Assembly: GCA_029782215.1 (NCBI GenBank)
Contig: JAKOVD010000119.1
Location: 1 to 64,000 of the forward strand
Length of the DNA stretch: 64,000 bases
Direction of reading: 5' to 3'
DNA from: Chloroflexota bacterium
GTDB taxonomy: Bacteria > Chloroflexota > Anaerolineae > J102
Notes under the pieces: generated by a model
Database searches by the model: none
What the model was told of the DNA's origin: nothing
The model's input: only the letters and a program-made list of their open reading frames with translations
Shown: positions 50,739 through 60,258 of the stretch, piece after piece
Layout of the letters: each line of letters begins with the position of its first letter
Position numbering within the stretch: position 1 is the first letter of the stretch
Position numbers and translations under genes: made by a program

Positions 50739-53188
50739 GGCTGCGCCGTCCCCTGGATCTGGATGCGTCCCAGGGTGGCGAAGTCGCCCCCAGGGCCGCT
50801 CAGGCGGGGATACCCGGCTGCGTCCCCGCGATAGAGCCCTGTGATAAGCCGGTAGTCGCCCGCCGGCAGGTCAAGCGGGAGGGCGACACGATCCGTGATC
50901 GTCTGGCCGGCACTGAGCGCCGCCGTGGGCGCTTCGCCCTGCGCCGGCCAGTGGTCGTTCTGGGCCACCACCTTGTTGTTGGCATCGAGCAGTTGGACGA
51001 ACACCGTGTAGTTTCCCTGGGGCGCATGGAGAGCCCGCCAGTCGATGGCCACCTGGAGCACGTCGCCTGTACGCGCCAGCGCCACACCCTCGTCGCCGGC
51101 CGGGGTGATCGCCTGGTCTGGGGTCTGGCGCTGGAGGCTGAGCGTTGCCCGGTCCAGCACCATGTCGCCCAGGGTCTGTTCTGGAGTGACCGTCAAGACC
51201 GGGACGCCTGCCGCCGAAAAGCGCAGCAGCCGGGCCCAGTCACCGTACTGCTGCTCGCCTGCCTTGGCCGTGTTCAGGGCCAGGTAGCGCTCATAGTCGC
51301 GATGGTTTTCAGCGGCGTCGGTTTGGGCGTTGCGGTCCCGCCCCAGCCAGATGGCGCCGTAGCGAGCGCGCATGCGCGCCATGAGCGCCGTGTCCACCGG
51401 GCCGGGGTCGATGGTGTACCACACGAGGGGCGCCGTCAAGTAGTTCAGGAAGTAGTCGGTTAGCACGGGGTCGGGCACGATCAAGGCTTCGTTGCAACCC
51501 TGCCATCCGCAGGGGCGCTTTGCCAGGTCGGCCATCATGGGCCGGAGGAAGCGATCGACGCCGTAGGGGTCGAAGCGGGCGTCGCCCTGGCGGTAAACGG
51601 ACAGCAAAAGTGACCCGCCCAGCAGCATGACGGCCGCCATCCCCAGCGCCACGCGCCCGGCATGTTCGGGGCGGCGCCAAACCCAGATCAAGGCGGCGAT
51701 GCTGGCTGCCACCAGAAGCAGCGAGATCGCCAGTCCCGCCGGGACCAGCGCCGAGCCCCCCTGCTGGCGCAGTTGGACCCAGGCGAAATCGAGGGGCGTC
51801 TGGCCTGCCAGCAGGAGGCGCAGATGGCCGGTGACAGGCGACCAGGTGGGGTCCAGGTAGAGGGCCTCGATGGCCTGGCCGATGCCGCCCCATACCTTGG
51901 ATTGGCTTAGCAGGAAGTCGAGCTCGTACTTGCGCAGGTCGATGCTGACCCCCAATACCTGGACGAAGGTGCTGGCGGCAATCAGCAGCCAGGCGCCGAG
52001 ACGCAGAACCAGGTCAAGGGGCCTTCTGCCTGCCAGGGGAGATGGCCGCGGGTCCACGAGCCAGGCCCACACCGGCGCTGCCAGCAGGACGAGGAAGGGC
52101 ACGATCGGCAGCATGTACCGGGAGCCCCAAGCCACGCCGCCCGACCAGTAGTTGTAGCGGCTGTAGCCGAGGAGATGAACGGCGATGACCAGCAGGAAGG
52201 CGATGCCTTCCCAGCGCCAGCGGCGCAGGAAAGGGAGCGTCCCCACCACGCCCAGCAGGAGGACGGGCGAATACCAGAGCACGCCCTTGTAGGGGCTGAT
52301 GGTGAGGCCCACGAGCGCCCGCGCCATGCGGATGGGCACCGACTGGGACAACTGCGGGTCGGCGATGTAGACGCCCAGGTCGCGGGCAAAGAGCTCGACG
52401 CCGCTCAGCGTGGCGGCTTTGTAGACCTCCTGGAGCCCGAGAAAGGCTGCCAGGGGCAGCGCGGCTGCCGCGGCCGCCAGGGCGCGCTGCCGCCAAATGC
52501 CCGGTGAATGACCGCGCTGCCACTCGTACACGCCTGTCAGCAAGAGCAGCGACGGTAAAATGGCCACACTGATCTGTTTGGTGGTCAGGGCCAGGCCGAC
52601 GGCGGCGCCGGCAAGGGCAGGCCAGCGCAGGCGGGTGGGTTCGGTGCGATAACGCAGCAGGCCGTAGAGGACGGCCAGGTAGGCCGTCACCGTCAGCGGC
52701 TCGCGGAAGAAGGTGCGGCTGTAGGGCCAGAGCATGGTGGCGAAGGCAAACACGAGCGCGCCCAGGGCGCTCGCCCGGCGACTCACTCCCAACTCCAGGA
52801 AGCTCAGGTAGAGCAGTGCCACGGCTGCCGCACAGACGAAGACCCCGAAGAACATCGCCCCCTGGACCATGGCGCCCAGCCAGCGGCCCCAAACGTAGAA
52901 AGGCAGCGCTGCCACCATCTGGGCTGGTTCGTAGTTCGGCACCATGTCACCGGCGGAGGTGAGCATGCCGACGTTGGTGTAGTCCCAGTAGATCTGGTTG
53001 ACGGTGAACTCGCCGCGTTTGAAGAAGCTGTCGACGCCGCTGAACAACGCCCGCTCGTCGTTGCTCTTGAAAGCACCGGTATACGTCAGGGCATAGACCG
53101 CCAGCGCCAAAAAGAAAAGACCGACAACAACCCGTCGGTCCCGGGATGCTGCCGGCGAACAAGGCAGAGTCACACGTTGAGTTGTCAT
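50735..53188 (-). CDS. GT39-like membrane glycosyltransferase with C-terminal beta domain
   Basis: The 817-residue protein has a single N-terminal helix (about 20-38), a short acidic loop FKSNDERALFSG, and then many helices (about 75-470). EPLTVTAYLAVLYGLLRY, TTKQISVAILPSLLLL, and YNYWSGGVAWGSRYMLPIVPF fit GT39/PMT-type enzymes. A soluble part (about 590-700) and a C-terminal beta domain (about 705-817; LQVAIDWRALHAPQGNYTVFVQLLDANNKVV) follow. It is first in a minus-strand unit of three coupled genes. A sugar transferase role using a lipid-phosphate donor is inferred. Confidence 0.8.
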   Translation of the reverse strand: MTTQRVTLPCSPAASRDRRVVVGLFFLALAVYALTYTGAFKSNDERALFSGVDSFFKRGEFTVNQIYWDYTNVGMLTSAGDMVPNYEPAQMVAALPFYVWGRWLGAMVQGAMFFGVFVCAAAVALLYLSFLELGVSRRASALGALVFAFATMLWPYSRTFFREPLTVTAYLAVLYGLLRYRTEPTRLRWPALAGAAVGLALTTKQISVAILPSLLLLTGVYEWQRGHSPGIWRQRALAAAAAALPLAAFLGLQEVYKAATLSGVELFARDLGVYIADPQLSQSVPIRMARALVGLTISPYKGVLWYSPVLLLGVVGTLPFLRRWRWEGIAFLLVIAVHLLGYSRYNYWSGGVAWGSRYMLPIVPFLVLLAAPVWAWLVDPRPSPLAGRRPLDLVLRLGAWLLIAASTFVQVLGVSIDLRKYELDFLLSQSKVWGGIGQAIEALYLDPTWSPVTGHLRLLLAGQTPLDFAWVQLRQQGGSALVPAGLAISLLLVAASIAALIWVWRRPEHAGRVALGMAAVMLLGGSLLLSVYRQGDARFDPYGVDRFLRPMMADLAKRPCGWQGCNEALIVPDPVLTDYFLNYLTAPLVWYTIDPGPVDTALMARMRARYGAIWLGRDRNAQTDAAENHRDYERYLALNTAKAGEQQYGDWARLLRFSAAGVPVLTVTPEQTLGDMVLDRATLSLQRQTPDQAITPAGDEGVALARTGDVLQVAIDWRALHAPQGNYTVFVQLLDANNKVVAQNDHWPAQGEAPTAALSAGQTITDRVALPLDLPAGDYRLITGLYRGDAAGYPRLSGPGGDFATLGRIQIQGTAQP

Positions 53189-53394
53189 AGAGTAGACAAT
53201 CGCTGGCTGCGCCTGTTTGTCAGCAGGACACGCTGGCTAGGCTAACATAGCTGTAAAGGAGCGTCAAGACGGCTTAGATTTGCAGGATGGGACGGCAATC
53301 CCGCCAAAGTGCGCAGAGACTAGACGAACCACTTGCCATCGCATAGAATGACCGCGCGTTTCTGTACACACTTGATCTTGCTCGGAGGCACTTT

Positions 53395-55776
53395 TTGCCC
53401 GCATCCTCTCGTTCGGGAGCCGACAACCGCAGGGGCCGGGTTTTGGCCATTGTGGCCTGGGTATGGCTGCTGGTCTTGTTGGCGGCCCTGGCCGTCCAGC
53501 CGGCGCTGACGCGGGATATCGGCGCCGTGGCCTATGATGCTGCCACCGAGCACGTCTACCGCGGCGTGGCCTTCTCCGGCGCCATCAGCGATGGCGTGCT
53601 GTATCCGCGCTGGGTGCAGACCCTGCACTGGGGGTTGGGGAGTCCCCTGTTCACCTTCCAGCCGCCGCTGCCCTACTATGGCATGGACGTCCTCGCCCGT
53701 CTGGGCTTTTCGCATCCGCTGGGGTGGCGCGTGCTGGTGGCCGGGGGCTTTGCCTTGGCCTTTCTGGGCGCCTACCTGCTTGTATATGAGGTGACCAGGC
53801 GGCGGTGGGCTGCCGTCGTGGCTGCCGTGGCCTACCTCTATGCGCCCTATGTGCTCCGCAATGCCCTGGAACGCGGGTCTAACGAGGCTTACAGCGTTCT
53901 TCTGTATCCCCTGGTGTTGTGGGGCCTGATCTGGGTGGCGCGGCGTCCGGGCGCCGGGCGCTTCGTGCTGGCGACGCTCATCTGGTCGGCGTGCATCGCT
54001 GCGCACGTATTGGGGCCTTTGATGCTGGCGCCCTTCGCCGCAGCCCTGGCGCTCTACCTGTCCTGGCGGCAGCGCACGCTGGCGCCTTTGGCCGTGCTCG
54101 TGGCGGGTGGGCTGCTCACGGCGGCGATCTGGGCGCCCATGGGGCCCGAACAACAGTGGGTCCATGTGCAGCGGGACTTCAGCCAGCTCGACGCCATCCC
54201 TGCCCAGAACCCGATTCCCCTGGACCGGCTCCTGGCGGCGCCTGCCGTCTACGACACCGCACGCGATAATAACAACGTCGGCGACCGCATCGGGCTGGTG
54301 CACGCCCTGATCCTGCTGGCAGGCGTCGCGGCCACCTTGTATGCCTGGCGCCGGGACCGCCGCCTCGCCGTGGCGTTAGGCGCGGCGACGCTGGCGGGCC
54401 TGCTGCTCTTCTGGCTTTTCACCAGCGCTTCGGACCCTCTATGGCGTGCGGTCCCGGTCATGGGACGGCTGCTCTATCGCACACGTTTGATGGGCGTCCA
54501 GGCGCTGATGGCAGCCCTGGTGGCCGGGCTCACCGTGGCTGTGCTGCCGCTGCGGTGGCAGCGGCCTGCCGCCGTGGTGGTGATCGTCCTGGTGGTGGCG
54601 GCAGCGATCCCGTCGCTCTACGTGGAACTGCAGCATCGCTACACCACATTTCGCCAGCCCGTGGACCTGGCCCAGGTGCGTGAGGTGGAGGTGCGCACCG
54701 GCGGCACGGCCTTGACCGCGTTTGGCGAGTTTGAGCCCCGCTGGCGCACGGCGCCCTTCGATGACGCCCTGCTCGCCGACATCGGACCCGAATTCGATCC
54801 TCAGACGGCGCCGCTGGCGCAGACGCCTGCGGGGGTGCAGGTGGCATCGACACGAGTGCGCACCGGCGCCTGGGACCTGGACATCACCGCTTCAACGCCG
54901 GCGACGCTGACGCTGCACCTGCTCTACTACCCCCGCTGGCATGCGGCGGTCGACGGGCAGCCCGCGACCACCGCGCCACAGCCGGAGACAGGCTATGCGC
55001 AGGTGGCGGTTCCAGCCGGCCAAAACCGGGTCTCGCTGCGCTATGGCAGCACCCAGACGGAGCGTCTTGGCCTGATCGTCAGCGGCGCCACCGCGTTAGG
55101 CTTGCTCATCCTGGCAGGATGGTCGTTCTGGCGGCGGCAGCGCCCTGGCCGACTGGAAAGCACTGCCGGCGATACCATCCCGCCGGATACGGCCCCGCCG
55201 CCTCTTTGGCTGCTTGGCGTTCTCACGGCCCTGGTGCTCTTCAAGTGGTCCTATGTCGACCCGTCCACCACCTGGCTGCGCTGTACTTCTACGCCCTCGC
55301 ACGTGTGCGGCGCCCAGGCGACGGTCGCAGCCACCTTCCTGGACGCTCCACGCCTGCGTGGTTACAGCGCCTCGTCGGCGCAATTGGTCCCTGGACAGGT
55401 TCTGCGGCTGGACCTGTTCTGGGAGGGCATCTCGGGCGCAGAGGGCTCCGGCCGGAATCTTTCCAGCTTCGTCCATATCCGCAACAGCAAGCCGGGCGGA
55501 ACGATGAACCCAGCCACCGGCAGCGAGATTTGGGCGCAGGACGAACATGTGGCGCCGGGCGGTCTGATGAGCACCGACTACCTGCCCGGCAAGCTTTACG
55601 AGGATGAGTTCCGCCTCCGCCTGCCGGATGACATCCCGCCGGGGGAGTACTACCTGGAAGTTGGCTGGTTCGACCCGGCCACGGGCGAACAGGTGGACCT
55701 GCCGGTTGATGGTGTCCAGCCGCCTCTGCGCATCCTGTGGCGTTCGGTGCTGCTGCCCTCTATCCAGGTCCGGTGA
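53395..55776 (+). CDS. Large YfhO/PTPS-related membrane protein with C-terminal beta domains
   Basis: The 793-residue protein has about 11 helices (first about 16-38), with EHVYRGVAFSGAISDGVLYPRWVQTLHWGLGSPLFTF in the first external loop. A region around 485-545 has LLYYPRWHAAVDGQPATTAPQ and GQNRVSLRYGS, and the end (about 640-793) has LRLDLFWEGISGAEGSGRN, SFVHIRNSKPGGT, DIPPGEYYLEVGWFDP. The start is TTG at 53395, decided by GGAGG at 53384-53388. It is divergent from the 817-residue gene and convergent with the 1420-residue gene. Confidence 0.8.
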   Translation: MPASSRSGADNRRGRVLAIVAWVWLLVLLAALAVQPALTRDIGAVAYDAATEHVYRGVAFSGAISDGVLYPRWVQTLHWGLGSPLFTFQPPLPYYGMDVLARLGFSHPLGWRVLVAGGFALAFLGAYLLVYEVTRRRWAAVVAAVAYLYAPYVLRNALERGSNEAYSVLLYPLVLWGLIWVARRPGAGRFVLATLIWSACIAAHVLGPLMLAPFAAALALYLSWRQRTLAPLAVLVAGGLLTAAIWAPMGPEQQWVHVQRDFSQLDAIPAQNPIPLDRLLAAPAVYDTARDNNNVGDRIGLVHALILLAGVAATLYAWRRDRRLAVALGAATLAGLLLFWLFTSASDPLWRAVPVMGRLLYRTRLMGVQALMAALVAGLTVAVLPLRWQRPAAVVVIVLVVAAAIPSLYVELQHRYTTFRQPVDLAQVREVEVRTGGTALTAFGEFEPRWRTAPFDDALLADIGPEFDPQTAPLAQTPAGVQVASTRVRTGAWDLDITASTPATLTLHLLYYPRWHAAVDGQPATTAPQPETGYAQVAVPAGQNRVSLRYGSTQTERLGLIVSGATALGLLILAGWSFWRRQRPGRLESTAGDTIPPDTAPPPLWLLGVLTALVLFKWSYVDPSTTWLRCTSTPSHVCGAQATVAATFLDAPRLRGYSASSAQLVPGQVLRLDLFWEGISGAEGSGRNLSSFVHIRNSKPGGTMNPATGSEIWAQDEHVAPGGLMSTDYLPGKLYEDEFRLRLPDDIPPGEYYLEVGWFDPATGEQVDLPVDGVQPPLRILWRSVLLPSIQVR

Positions 55777-55782
55777 CAACCG

Positions 55783-55803
55783 GCCCGGCCACCCCACCCG
55801 GGC
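55783..55803. terminator. Small GC hairpin after the 793-residue gene
   Basis: GCCCGG (55783-55788) pairs with CCGGGC (55798-55803) with a 9-base loop, directly after the plus-strand stop at 55776. Weak on its own; a stronger stem follows at 55818. Confidence 0.35.
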
Positions 55804-55817
55804 AGGACGGTGCTCAT

Positions 55818-55850
55818 GGTGTGCGTCGCTCAGATTGAGCGCCGCACACC
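55818..55850. terminator. 15-bp hairpin at the end of convergent membrane-protein genes
   Basis: GGTGTGCGTCGCTCA (55818-55832) and TGAGCGCCGCACACC (55836-55850) form a 15-bp stem with one mismatch and a 3-base loop. It overlaps the last codons and the stop of the minus-strand 1420-residue gene. It follows the plus-strand gene by 42 bases. Confidence 0.55.
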
Positions 55851-58800
55851 CAGCTCGACATGGTCGCCGCCGTCAGTGGTGAGCAGGCGCGGCGCCCCTG
55901 GAAGGCCTGGGTCATAGACGGCAAGGATGAGCCGGTAGTCCCCTGGCGGCATCAGCAGAGGCAGCGCCAGGGGATAGGCAGTGGTGGCGCCGAGCTGGCC
56001 GGCGCCAAGGGGTTCATCCGCCTGGGCGACCAGGCGTCCGGCGCTGTCCAGAAGCTGCAGGCTGACCTTCTCGGCGCCGGTGAGGGCGGCGGGCGAACCC
56101 TCCCAATGCAGCTGCACCAACGCCGTGTCGCCTGGGATCAGGGTCTGTGCCTGGCTTCCCGCTGCGGTCAGAGCCAGACCGTTGGCGAATGCCGCCTGCG
56201 TCGGCTTGGGCTCGGAGAGGGGCCGGGAATAGACCTGGACAGGCCAACCGCCCACCTGCACCTCGGTTAGGAGCTCGTACTGGGATGCCAGGGCGGCCTG
56301 GGCGATGCCGCGCTCATCCCAGTAATCGGCAGGCTGCACCACCAGCACCACACGCTCGACGCCTTCGTCGACCAGGCGTTGGACGGCTTGGCGGGCGCCG
56401 GCCTCGTCATGGGCTGCCGGCGGCAGCACGACATGGTCCACATCTCCCTGGTAGTAATACCACAGGGTGGGTTCGGGGAAGCTTTGGGCCAGGCGCACCT
56501 TAGCAGAAGGCATGCCTGCGGAGAATCGCTCCAGAGTGGTCGCCAGCTCGCGCCAGCCCTGGGTCTTGCTGTAGGCAGGGTCCGTCTCGTAGCGGACCAA
56601 CGAGAGCCCGGCGGCGGCCACCATCGCCGCCAGCGCCACCGCCGCCAATCCCTGCAGCCAGGCATCGAGCCTGCTCTTCCCGGCGCCGGGCGCCTGCTGG
56701 AAAGCGGGGGAAGGGCCAGCCACGGCCGCGGCTGCCAGGAGATAGAAAGCGGGAACCGCCGCCACCAGGTAGCGCTCATTGAAGATGGGTCGGCCCAGGG
56801 CGCTGACCCATGTGGCCAGCACCGGCACGCCCAGGTAAAGCGCCAGAAGAAGCAGGCTCTGCCGCAGCTTGCCGCCAGCACGCAGGAGGCGGATGGCGCC
56901 GATGAGCACGACGACTGTCGCCAGCACGGCGATGGGCAGGCGCTGCGCGACGGGCACGGTTTCGCCTGCCGCGAACACGCTCAGGGCCCGGACCGCCATG
57001 GCGCCGAAGACCGGGGAGTCACCGTTCCCGTGGTAGGTGGCAAGGGTGTCGCGGGCGACGATGAGCCAGGGCAGGTAGAGCAGGCCCACAGCAGCCTGCG
57101 CCAGCAGCCAGCGAGCCAGTAGGCGGCGCTGCGAGCGATCGAAGAGAGCCACGCCTAGGACGAACAGATTCTGGGCGACGAGGATGAAGGCCGAGAAATA
57201 GTGATTGTGCAGAGCCAGCCACGTGATCACCACGTAGGCGATCCAGTCCCGCCACCGTGAGTGCTGCAGGGCTTGCAGCGCCAGCACGGTGCTGGCGAGG
57301 GTGAGCGCCAGGCTGATGCTGTACATGCGCGCATCCTGGCTGTGCCAGATGGTGTAGGGGCTGATGGCCAGGAGCAGAGCGGCTACGACGCCTGCCTTCC
57401 AGCCCAGCCGGATCTGTCGCGCCAGCCGGTAGACCAGCGCCACGGCCAGCGCGCCGAACCAGGCGCTGAGGAAGCGGAAGGCGAATTCGCCGTGCCCCGC
57501 GACCAGCAGCCACGCATGCTGCAGGAGATAGCTGGCCACAGGATGCGGCTCGCGCAGCGCCAGCGTCGACCTGATGATCTCGGTCCAGGGCTCCAGGCTG
57601 AACAGGAACCCCAACGCTTCGTCGCCGCGCAGCTCCTGAAAATCCAGGTGCCAGAGCCGGAGGGCGAGGGCGATCAGGGCCACAAGCAGCGCCAGCGCCC
57701 GGGCGGCGGTTTCGTTCCGCAAGGTCAGGACGCCAGGGGCGCCGGGTCTCCGCCGCAGACGCCGCCAGACCAGAGCCGCCGCCAGCAGCAGCACCGTGAG
57801 GCCGCTGATGAGCAGTCCCACCCGCGCGGAGGCAGGGCGATAGGCCAATTCAATCTGGCTGGCGCCCGCCGCCACCGGGATGCCCAGCAGGGTCAGGTCG
57901 GCCCGCAGGACGGGCAACCGGCGGAGCGCTTGACCGCTTGCATCCAGCAGCGTGGCCTGCCATCCCGGCATCCAGTTCTCGCTGACAACCAGGAGGCCCC
58001 CGCGTTCGCTCTGCACATCGATGCGCAAACGGTTGCCGCCGGTGTGCGCCAGCCTGACCTCATTGCTGCCGGGATAGGCAAGCAGCGCATCGTGCTGCCA
58101 GTCGGGCGCGCTGCCCTCGTCAGGCCAACGCGGCAACAGAGCGACGCTTTCCGGGTCAAACCGGCTGTCGGCCAGCAAAGGCCGCGCCGTCTCGTCATCC
58201 ATCAGTTGGACGCGGGTTACCAGCCAGGCGCGGGGGTTCGGATCGATCAGCCGGTGCAGGTAGAGCGGACCTTCGGGTCCGGTGGTTTCGGCAACGATCT
58301 GGCTGGGCTGGTAGAGGTCCCGGCTTGGGTCCAGCACGAACTGCACGCCCAGCAGGCGGCGCATCCGCGCCAGGGGGAAATCGCCGAACAGGCCGGTGTA
58401 GCGGGCCAAGTGCAGTGGGCTGCTGCCCCAGACATCTTCCACGCCCGCCTGCATGCCGTAATCGTCGAAGACCTGGAAGCCGTTTTGGGCGCGACCGGCA
58501 ATGCCAAGGTTCGCCGCGGGTTCGGCGCCCGTTGCGGCTTGCAAGGCGACGGCTGCAGGCGGCAGCGCCGATTTGGCTGACGGGGGTTGGTGGTCGACGT
58601 TGGCGCCAGCGTTGAACCAGAAGAGCTCAAGCACGGTCACCACGAGCAGCAGGACAGGGCGCCACCGCACCCAGCGCTCCGGCCACTGGATGACGGCGAA
58701 GGCGAGTAGGGTGACGAGCACGATCAGGGCGGCGACCGCGACCTGGACCGAGGTGACCTCCACCCGCACCCAGCCCCTTCCTATGACCAGAAACAGGGCG

Positions 58801-60092
58801 ATGGCCGCGGCGGCGAGAACGGTGTACGCAACGGAGACCTGCCGCCGCAGGCGGCCCAACGTCTCCATCTCGGCGGCGCCCAAACCGGCCAGGAGGCTCA
58901 ACCCAAACACGACCAGGTAGGCGAGCCTCTCCTGTCCCTGGAAGAGATTCCATCCCGGCAGCCAGCGGTAGACAAGCGCAAACAGGAACCCGTAGCGGCC
59001 ATAGCTGACCAGCAGAGCCAGCCCCGCCAGCAGGCCGAAGTAGAGGACAGCCCACCTGCGCAAACGCAGGTCGTCTGGGTGGGTGGCGTTGGCCCCGGCG
59101 CGTGCGGCAAGAGCCCAGACAACTGCCAGCACCGCCAGCCCCAGCGCGACCTGGCCTACGAAGAGGGGGGCGAAGACGGTCTGCATGCGGGGCAGCAGCA
59201 ACTGCCAGGTGTCGGTGAGCAGGAAACCGCCGCTCAGGAAGTCATAGCCGGCGCTGGCCCGCACGCTGAGCCGTGTGAACTCCAGGCTGGGCAGCCATTG
59301 GGCAGCGCTGAGACCCAGCGCGAGCACATAGAAGAGGGCAATGCGCACCGCCAGCGCCTTCCCTTGGGAGGTGAAGCGGCGGCGATGGGAGAGCAGCAGC
59401 ACGGCCAGCCAGCCGGCGGCAGCATAGCTCAGGTGGAGAAACGTCTGGGGATGCCCCGCGTACAAGGCGATGGCATAGACCACACTGGCGGCGAGCCACC
59501 AGCGCCACTGTGGGTGTTGGCGCACGGCTGCCAACAGGCACCAAAGCAGCAGCGGCAGCCAGATGGCCGTGCGCAGGACGGCCAGTTGCAGCGGGGGGTA
59601 GCTGGTGAGGTAGCCCGACAGGGCGAAAACGCACCCGGCCAGGAGGGAGGGGACGTAGCGGCGCGTCAGCGCCTGCGCCAGCAGGTAGGTGAACAAGCCC
59701 GCCAGCGCTGTGTGGAGAATGGCGTCGATTTGCAGCCAATAGAGGCGCGCGGCGGGGCTGCTCCAGGGCGACGTCAAGGCCAGCAGCAGGTCACTGGCGG
59801 GATAGAAGACGGCGGCCTGGATGTCGGCGAGGAAGGGATGGCCGGCGAAGGTGTTCGGGTTCCACAGCGGCAGCCGCCCGGCCAGCAGCTCCTGGCGCAG
59901 AAACAGGCTGAAAGGCAGGAAGTGCTGGTTGAAATCCCCGTCCAGGAAGGTGCGCGTGCCCAACACCAACCCGCCGTAAAAGACCACCGCCAGGACCACA
60001 AAGCCTGCCAGGGCCGTCAAGTGGGGCCGGCGCTGCAGGATGCGGGTGGCGCGTTCGATGAAGGTGGGTGCGTGGTGATCGGCCGTGGGCAT
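55830..60092 (-). CDS. Giant fused membrane protein: YfhO-like half plus GT39-like half
   Basis: The 1420-residue protein is two enzymes in one chain. The first half (about 1-810) resembles YfhO: TM1, LGTRTFLDGDFNQHFLPFSLFLRQELLAGRLPLWNPNTFAGHPF, several helices, and an extracytoplasmic beta region with ENWMPGWQATLLDASG. The second half (about 820-1300) is GT39-like, with LDFQELRGDEALGFLFSLEP (acidic pair), REPHPVASYLLQHAWLL, YTIWHSQDARMYSISLALTLAS and GRPIFNERYLVAAVPAFYLL. The last 110 residues are a beta domain (LVQLHWEGSPAALTG). ATG at 60092 is preferred because a TAGAAT -10-like box covers the ATG at 60128. Confidence 0.78.
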   Translation of the reverse strand: MPTADHHAPTFIERATRILQRRPHLTALAGFVVLAVVFYGGLVLGTRTFLDGDFNQHFLPFSLFLRQELLAGRLPLWNPNTFAGHPFLADIQAAVFYPASDLLLALTSPWSSPAARLYWLQIDAILHTALAGLFTYLLAQALTRRYVPSLLAGCVFALSGYLTSYPPLQLAVLRTAIWLPLLLWCLLAAVRQHPQWRWWLAASVVYAIALYAGHPQTFLHLSYAAAGWLAVLLLSHRRRFTSQGKALAVRIALFYVLALGLSAAQWLPSLEFTRLSVRASAGYDFLSGGFLLTDTWQLLLPRMQTVFAPLFVGQVALGLAVLAVVWALAARAGANATHPDDLRLRRWAVLYFGLLAGLALLVSYGRYGFLFALVYRWLPGWNLFQGQERLAYLVVFGLSLLAGLGAAEMETLGRLRRQVSVAYTVLAAAAIALFLVIGRGWVRVEVTSVQVAVAALIVLVTLLAFAVIQWPERWVRWRPVLLLVVTVLELFWFNAGANVDHQPPSAKSALPPAAVALQAATGAEPAANLGIAGRAQNGFQVFDDYGMQAGVEDVWGSSPLHLARYTGLFGDFPLARMRRLLGVQFVLDPSRDLYQPSQIVAETTGPEGPLYLHRLIDPNPRAWLVTRVQLMDDETARPLLADSRFDPESVALLPRWPDEGSAPDWQHDALLAYPGSNEVRLAHTGGNRLRIDVQSERGGLLVVSENWMPGWQATLLDASGQALRRLPVLRADLTLLGIPVAAGASQIELAYRPASARVGLLISGLTVLLLAAALVWRRLRRRPGAPGVLTLRNETAARALALLVALIALALRLWHLDFQELRGDEALGFLFSLEPWTEIIRSTLALREPHPVASYLLQHAWLLVAGHGEFAFRFLSAWFGALAVALVYRLARQIRLGWKAGVVAALLLAISPYTIWHSQDARMYSISLALTLASTVLALQALQHSRWRDWIAYVVITWLALHNHYFSAFILVAQNLFVLGVALFDRSQRRLLARWLLAQAAVGLLYLPWLIVARDTLATYHGNGDSPVFGAMAVRALSVFAAGETVPVAQRLPIAVLATVVVLIGAIRLLRAGGKLRQSLLLLALYLGVPVLATWVSALGRPIFNERYLVAAVPAFYLLAAAAVAGPSPAFQQAPGAGKSRLDAWLQGLAAVALAAMVAAAGLSLVRYETDPAYSKTQGWRELATTLERFSAGMPSAKVRLAQSFPEPTLWYYYQGDVDHVVLPPAAHDEAGARQAVQRLVDEGVERVVLVVQPADYWDERGIAQAALASQYELLTEVQVGGWPVQVYSRPLSEPKPTQAAFANGLALTAAGSQAQTLIPGDTALVQLHWEGSPAALTGAEKVSLQLLDSAGRLVAQADEPLGAGQLGATTAYPLALPLLMPPGDYRLILAVYDPGLPGAPRLLTTDGGDHVELGVRRSI

Positions 60093-60126
60093 AGCGAACG
60101 GTGCGGCGCAGAGTTGATGCGCCGCC

Positions 60127-60132
60127 ATTCTA
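60127..60132 (-). promoter_or_regulatory. Candidate -10 box for the 1420-residue gene
   Basis: TAGAAT on the minus strand overlaps the ATG at 60128 and would start a transcript about 7 bases downstream, so the next in-frame ATG at 60092 would be used. No -35 is evident. The gap 60093-60258 is a divergent promoter region with the DUF2079 gene. Confidence 0.35.
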
Positions 60133-60258
60133 GCACGAAGCCGCGGGGCGAGGCAGGAGACGCGAGGCGTGCGGGCGTCCCGTCCGGTCGATTGATTTGA
60201 CAGGGTTGATCGATGTGGGCTACAAGTCGGCACAGGACCACAGGCTCGTTCACGACAT

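Noticed and set aside
57261..60200. Plus-strand frames of 373-439 residues
   Set aside because: Antisense to the 1420-residue membrane protein gene; Gln/Gly/Arg-rich shadows.
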